Source: Candidatus Obscuribacterales bacterium (GTDB lineage: Bacteria; Cyanobacteriota; Vampirovibrionia; Obscuribacterales; Obscuribacteraceae). From it: a stretch of 39,803 nucleotides of DNA. The stretch is from the NCBI GenBank assembly GCA_021732565.1, contig JAKFUT010000133.1:1-39803 (forward strand), written 5' to 3'. The position numbers and the translations under genes were made by a program. The notes under the pieces are model-generated. The model was not told the origin of the DNA. It searched no databases and saw nothing but the letters and a program-made list of their open reading frames with translations. Shown one piece after another: positions 35,731 through 39,803 of this stretch (position 1 is the stretch's first letter; every line of letters starts with the position of its first letter).

Positions 35731-35985
35731 TCAGAGACGAGAAAAGCGCAGTATGACTGTTTGCGGTCTGTTGAGCCATTTGATTGCTGACATACCGGGG
35801 ATGATGTCGTCATGTGCGAGAGAATACTCCATCTGTGGAATCTTTTCGACTGAACGATATCGCCGGTGATGTTCTTTCTCAAAAGATACCATTCCCGGCG
35901 TCGTCAAGTCTTGCGCCGCTGATGGTTTATATTTCACTTTGCTCACCGGTGGAAACGGACTCGGAGAAATTGAGCATGCCACCAA
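35731..35985 (-). pseudogene. Diverged fragment B of a repeated intergenic sequence
   Basis: An 84-codon minus-strand frame with only a TTG start, downstream of the FAD monooxygenase. Its middle (FEKEHHRRYRSVEKIPQMEY and AHDDIIPG) matches fragment A at 28.9 kb in protein and DNA, and both end with a similar R-F-S-x-L. No Shine-Dalgarno is clear and no domain is recognised. The rest of the 35641-36046 gap holds the stem-loop and nothing else seen. Confidence 0.4.
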
Positions 35986-36046
35986 TTCTCCGGCGTTGCC
36001 CGCTGTCGAAAATTGCGCTGTAATTCGGTGTGTGCGTCTGTTCGAT

Positions 36047-37753
36047 TTAGCCAGCGTGCACTGGTGCCATCTTCAGTAGCTTGGACAGATGACTCAACAG
36101 CGGTGCCAACCTGGCCGGCTGAGAGCGGAAACCGATGTATCCATCCGGGCGAATAAGATACAGCGATTCTGAACTCGCGCCGTAGGTGCTGTGAACCGTG
36201 AGATCCGGATCTAGATAAACCTTACCGGTAAATTTGAGCGATGCCGGAATTTTGTCGGCGGCTATGATGAGATGAGTGGTGATAAGATCGCCGAATTGTT
36301 CGTTGATACGCGAGGCTATCTTTTCCATATTGCGGTAGCCCTCTTCTGTCGGCTTTCCGTCAAACAGCAGCAAGCTGTGAGAGGTTCCCCTGATCGCTTC
36401 AAACAATCGAACGAGATGGTTATTCTGGTCGAACATCACCACATCCGGTGCACGATCTCCGGGCAACGGTGCTCTTGCGAATTCGAGCCAACCGGGTAGC
36501 GTTGGTCCTTCGGAGTCCTTGCCAGGCGCCAGCTGCATGTCTACCAACTCACGGTGCTCGCCTACGATCGGGCTTGTTCTGTAGTTGACAGCCATCATGG
36601 TGCCTACTTTTCGCAGGCGTTGGACTATAACTTCCTGTTGGCTGAGAAATGCAATCATATGGTTGCGTATCTGCTTCGCGAGCGGATTCCTCATTACCGC
36701 CACTTTGGTTGCGATATCGGTACCTTTCAATAATTCTTGCCCCACTGGATGACGTTCGCCCTGATAGGTGTCGAGCAACGATTCATCTGCATGCCCCTTC
36801 ACCACCAGCGCAAGTTTCCATGCCAGGTTGACTACATCCTGCATACCGGTGTTCATTCCTTGCCCGCCGACAGGGCTATGAATATGTGCCGCGTCACCAG
36901 CTACAAAGGCACGTCCTACCCTATATTCGGGTGTGCTGCGTCGATGAATTCGGAACCATGCAAACCAGTGTGGATCTGAAAATTTGATGTTGCCATTGCC
37001 GCGACTATCGGCAACTGATTGTAAGAAGTCTAGTGTTGGTTCGTCGCCGACAATTTTGGATTCTTCCATATTTGCCATTATGCGAAAGCGTTTATTGCCC
37101 ATAGGGAAGAATACCAGTGCTCCGTCTTCATGGAAGAATGTGGAGATTTCATCGTCTGGCAAAGAAGATTCGACATGAAAGTCTCCCAGTGCAAATCGTT
37201 CTTCGTAGGCACTGCCTTCGAAAGGCAATTGAAGTGTCTTTCTAACAACACTGTGGGCACCATCGCAGCCCACCAACCATTGTGACACTACAACTTCTTC
37301 CTGAACATCAAGATGCTTGAGTTTTACAGTGAGTCCGTTCTGGTCCTGAGTAAAATTCAGCAACTCGACCCCTCGCTCCACCTTTCCTCCTAAGGATTCA
37401 AGATGTTCGGTCAATACTCTTTCAGTAGATGGCTGCGGAATCATCAAGATACACGGGTAGGGTGAATCAAGTTCTGCAGTGCTTATCTGCATGACCCGGT
37501 GCTGCCCGTTATATATGCTAAAGCCGCCCGCCTGGTTGCCGGCCGCCAGCATTTTATCCACAACGTTCATGTTTTCCAGAATTTCAAGAGTTCGTGCATG
37601 AATCGCCAATGCTTTGGATTTGTCGCCCGGTGCTTCCAGCTTGTCAACAATGCGACATTGGACGCCATGACGCAGCAGTTCGCTTGCCAGTGTTAGCCCG
37701 GTTGGTCCCGCGCCCACTATAAGCACGGGCAGCGCATGATTTTGTGGACTCAC
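36047..37753 (-). CDS. FAD-dependent aromatic-type monooxygenase (PheA/TfdB family)
   Basis: 568 residues. The FAD-binding GxGxxG is LIVGAGPTGLTLASELLRHG (Gly 14-19) with an acidic residue ending strand 2 (RIVDKLEAP). The flavin hydroxylase DG motif GCDGAHSVVRK lies near 163, and the second FAD motif GDAAHIHSPVGGQGMN near 285. The C-terminal 150 residues (from LPGDRAPDVVMF) form the thioredoxin-like domain of phenol-hydroxylase-type enzymes. These flavoproteins insert one oxygen atom into aromatic or polyketide substrates using NAD(P)H and O2; the substrate is unknown. The GTG at 37753 has GGAGG at 8 nt. It is divergent from the last kinase; a short CTCTA/TAGAG palindrome (37772-37783) lies directly upstream and may be an operator. 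Confidence 0.93.
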   Translation of the reverse strand: MSPQNHALPVLIVGAGPTGLTLASELLRHGVQCRIVDKLEAPGDKSKALAIHARTLEILENMNVVDKMLAAGNQAGGFSIYNGQHRVMQISTAELDSPYPCILMIPQPSTERVLTEHLESLGGKVERGVELLNFTQDQNGLTVKLKHLDVQEEVVVSQWLVGCDGAHSVVRKTLQLPFEGSAYEERFALGDFHVESSLPDDEISTFFHEDGALVFFPMGNKRFRIMANMEESKIVGDEPTLDFLQSVADSRGNGNIKFSDPHWFAWFRIHRRSTPEYRVGRAFVAGDAAHIHSPVGGQGMNTGMQDVVNLAWKLALVVKGHADESLLDTYQGERHPVGQELLKGTDIATKVAVMRNPLAKQIRNHMIAFLSQQEVIVQRLRKVGTMMAVNYRTSPIVGEHRELVDMQLAPGKDSEGPTLPGWLEFARAPLPGDRAPDVVMFDQNNHLVRLFEAIRGTSHSLLLFDGKPTEEGYRNMEKIASRINEQFGDLITTHLIIAADKIPASLKFTGKVYLDPDLTVHSTYGASSESLYLIRPDGYIGFRSQPARLAPLLSHLSKLLKMAPVHAG

Positions 37754-37906
37754 GAAAAATCCTCCTCACCACTCTATGTAGAGAGTAATTTTAGCTCAAA
37801 CTCCGATCTTGTCCGCGTCGATAAAATCATTCAGATGGTTGGATCGCTTTGAAGCTTCAGGGTATAACCAAAATCTGAGCCACCCGCCGCCAATTTGAAT
37901 ACCGCA

Positions 37907-39803
37907 ATGGAAGAATTTGAACTAATTGGCCAATCTATAGACCAATACCGGATTCTTTCATTTCTAGGTGAGGGTGGATTAGCACGAGTTTTCAAAGCAC
38001 AACACCAGGAACTCGGGCGTATTGTCGCGATCAAGGTCATCCACCGCAGCTTGAGGCTAAGCAAAGACGCAAGTGCTCGTTTTCTACGGGAAGGGAAAAT
38101 TCTTTGTTCGCTTTCACATGAACGCATAGTGAAGTGTTATTCGTACGGAGTGTCACATGAGGGCGTTCCATACCTCGTCTTTGAGTACCTCAATGGTGAG
38201 AATCTGCGACACGTTCTGGACAAAGGAAGATTGAGCTGGGAAGACGCGGTTTCTATCTCAATTTGCATTTGTGAAGGACTTGAGTACGCGCACGTACATT
38301 CTATAGTGCACCGCGATCTTAAACCTGAGAACATAATGTTCCAAGATTTTGCACACGTCAAAATTCTCGACTTTGGATTGGCTGCACTGACTTGCAAGTT
38401 ACCCGATGAACACGCGACGAAGATGACTCAGTCCGGTGCGCTAATTGGAACTGTCAACTACATGAGTCCAGAGCAAAGTAAAGGGCACAAGGCGGATAGT
38501 CAATCAGACATTTACTCTCTGGGATGCATATTGTATGAGTTGGTGGTCGGAAACCCGCCTCATCTCGCGGACAATCCGATGGGAGTTTTGTACAAGCATG
38601 TCAATGAAACCGTTCGCGCACCAGGTAACTTTGTTGAAAATCTACCCGCCGGATTTGATCAGGTGGTGTTGAAAGCGTTGGCGAAAGATCGCGCTAAACG
38701 CTACAACAGCGTCTCCCAGTTCCACAATGATCTGGATTTGATTCTGGCGAGAAAGGCACCGCTGGCGGGTTGTCCATTGCCCGAATCACAGAGATCTCCC
38801 ACACGGTTGTTCCTGCTTTCTTTAACGATAATGCTAGTATTTGGAACGCTTCTTTGCGTTAGTCGGCATATATCCGGGTTGAAGGATAAAGATAAAACAA
38901 TCGCATCAACGCTGAAAAAGAATGTGGATACTCTAGTGTCGTTCAGTGCCCAAACAACTTTCGAGCGAATCGTTTATTTGCACGGCTCAGGAAACGAAGA
39001 ACAGGCGGTAGACCTGGCCAGACGCTGGCTCAAGAAATATCTCGGAAAAGCGGACCAGTGGTTCACTGCACGAATTCTAATGGAGCTCGCACACTTAGAA
39101 TTCTTTTCCTTGCATGATCAGGTGTCCAGTCGGCTTCATTTTCTTGAATCGTTGAAGCTGATGGAAGATCTCCACCGAACAAATGATGAATCCTTCTTTA
39201 TAGCGCTCATTAATTTGGCAGAGGTAGAGGCAATTTCAAACCCGCAATCGGGGCGAAAGCGACTTCTTGAAGCGTTGAATGGTATGAACAGCGTGAAGGG
39301 GGATTGGGTCGATTACAACAAGGTCAGAGCGCTGCGTAGCCTGGCAAGAATCGAAGTAATTCAGCTGAATAACGTCACATCAGGTCGGGAGAAACTTCTT
39401 GAGGCATTGCAGCTGATTTCCGCAAGCACCTCTGAGGTCATACGCAGCCAGCAAGTGGATGTCGTCTTCGCCCTCGGTGACAGTGAACAAACCTATCTGA
39501 CCGCCAGGGAAAGATTTCTTGAAGCCTTACGATTGACAGCTGAATCTGAAGGAATGAGTACATCGCACCAAAAACGCGCAGAGGTGTTGTGTAGCCTTGG
39601 CAGGCTGGAGGCAACTTCTGTGATTCATGTCAAATCAGGACGCGAACGACTTCTTGAAGCCTTAAGACTGATCGCCACTTCCAGGGAATCAAGTGAGTTG
39701 GTTAACTGTAAGCTGAAAGTTCTCTGCATATTGGGTGAGCTGGAGCTATATTCGCTGAACGATTACAAATCTGCCTCTAAACGATTTTTTGAAGTCTTAA
39801 AAT
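37907..39803 (+). CDS. Transmembrane Ser/Thr protein kinase with repeat tail (3' end outside window)
   Basis: The frame is open from the ATG at 37907 to the right edge, over 630 residues. The kinase domain (about 10-280) has GEGGLARV (21-28), Lys43, H134-R-D-L-K-P-E-N, D154-F-G, YMSPEQ and DIYSLGCILYEL, complete to the last helix (KDRAKRYNSV). A single transmembrane helix (about 299-317) leads to an extracytoplasmic helical part. From about residue 410 this consists of five successive 41-45-residue units beginning S/A-x-R-x-x-L/F-L-E-A-L, probably TPR-like. The last visible unit starts at about 39776. No clear Shine-Dalgarno precedes the start. It diverges from the FAD monooxygenase gene. The signal sensed is unknown. 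Confidence 0.92.
   Translation, partial: MEEFELIGQSIDQYRILSFLGEGGLARVFKAQHQELGRIVAIKVIHRSLRLSKDASARFLREGKILCSLSHERIVKCYSYGVSHEGVPYLVFEYLNGENLRHVLDKGRLSWEDAVSISICICEGLEYAHVHSIVHRDLKPENIMFQDFAHVKILDFGLAALTCKLPDEHATKMTQSGALIGTVNYMSPEQSKGHKADSQSDIYSLGCILYELVVGNPPHLADNPMGVLYKHVNETVRAPGNFVENLPAGFDQVVLKALAKDRAKRYNSVSQFHNDLDLILARKAPLAGCPLPESQRSPTRLFLLSLTIMLVFGTLLCVSRHISGLKDKDKTIASTLKKNVDTLVSFSAQTTFERIVYLHGSGNEEQAVDLARRWLKKYLGKADQWFTARILMELAHLEFFSLHDQVSSRLHFLESLKLMEDLHRTNDESFFIALINLAEVEAISNPQSGRKRLLEALNGMNSVKGDWVDYNKVRALRSLARIEVIQLNNVTSGREKLLEALQLISASTSEVIRSQQVDVVFALGDSEQTYLTARERFLEALRLTAESEGMSTSHQKRAEVLCSLGRLEATSVIHVKSGRERLLEALRLIATSRESSELVNCKLKVLCILGELELYSLNDYKSASKRFFEVLK

Noticed and set aside
1..39803. 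CRISPR arrays, prophage or an intact insertion sequence
   Set aside because: No regularly spaced short repeats, no transposase or phage structural motifs, and no terminal inverted repeats with target duplications were seen.

Overview
Organism. The window has mid-range base composition and reads like a non-photosynthetic relative of the cyanobacteria, most probably the Vampirovibrionia/Melainabacteria (order Obscuribacterales). The grounds are an apparent DUF3370 protein (15304-16701), a family I know mainly from cyanobacteria, and several eukaryote-like Ser/Thr kinases with a membrane segment and a long TPR tail. Exported TPR proteins and very long lineage-specific proteins with disordered N-termini also fit. 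This placement is inference: there is no rRNA or tRNA here to settle it.

Layout. 1-4.5 kb: a run of + strand genes with end-to-start overlaps (an unidentified 3' end, a P-loop ATPase and a BtuF-like binding protein), then a secreted TPR protein directly followed by a secreted PDZ-vWA protein. 5.0-6.1 kb: a zinc-ribbon protein converging on a DoxX / glycine-rich secreted protein pair. 6.2-10.4 kb: an Lhr helicase, possibly made from a leaderless mRNA. 10.6-13.1 kb: an 832-aa protein with a papain-like Gln/Cys/His/Asn set. 13.1-15.3 kb: a gene-poor, apparently decayed stretch with an 81-bp tandem repeat. 15.3-19.5 kb: DUF3370, a Tag-fold protein lacking the usual catalytic and zinc residues, and a membrane-anchored TPR protein. 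19.5-21.6 kb: an EEP (DNase I-like) nuclease fused to a glycine/alanine-rich hydrophobic region, with a small membrane protein downstream. 22.1-26.6 kb: a beta-propeller-like protein, a Ser/Thr kinase cut off inside its C-lobe, debris, and a large secreted protein. 26.8-28.7 kb: two tandem glycine-rich membrane proteins, one interrupted by an in-frame TAG, divergent from a GntR/FCD regulator, with palindromic operator-like sites between. 28.8-37.8 kb: a GMC oxidoreductase, a LysR regulator, a full kinase-TPR receptor, a HAD-like protein and an FAD monooxygenase, plus two related intergenic fragments. 37.9 kb to the end: a third kinase whose tail consists of 41-45-residue repeats and runs off the window.

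How it fits together. The recurrent theme is membrane-associated signalling: three kinases of one architecture at different stages of integrity, plus propeller, TPR and vWA/PDZ proteins that could act as sensor or adaptor modules. A second theme is exported or envelope-acting proteins. The two most unusual are the cysteine-peptidase-like protein and the hydrophobic-EEP nuclease; both look like possible effectors, but no secretion apparatus or proven immunity gene is visible. I see no CRISPR array, intact transposon, prophage, tRNA or rRNA.
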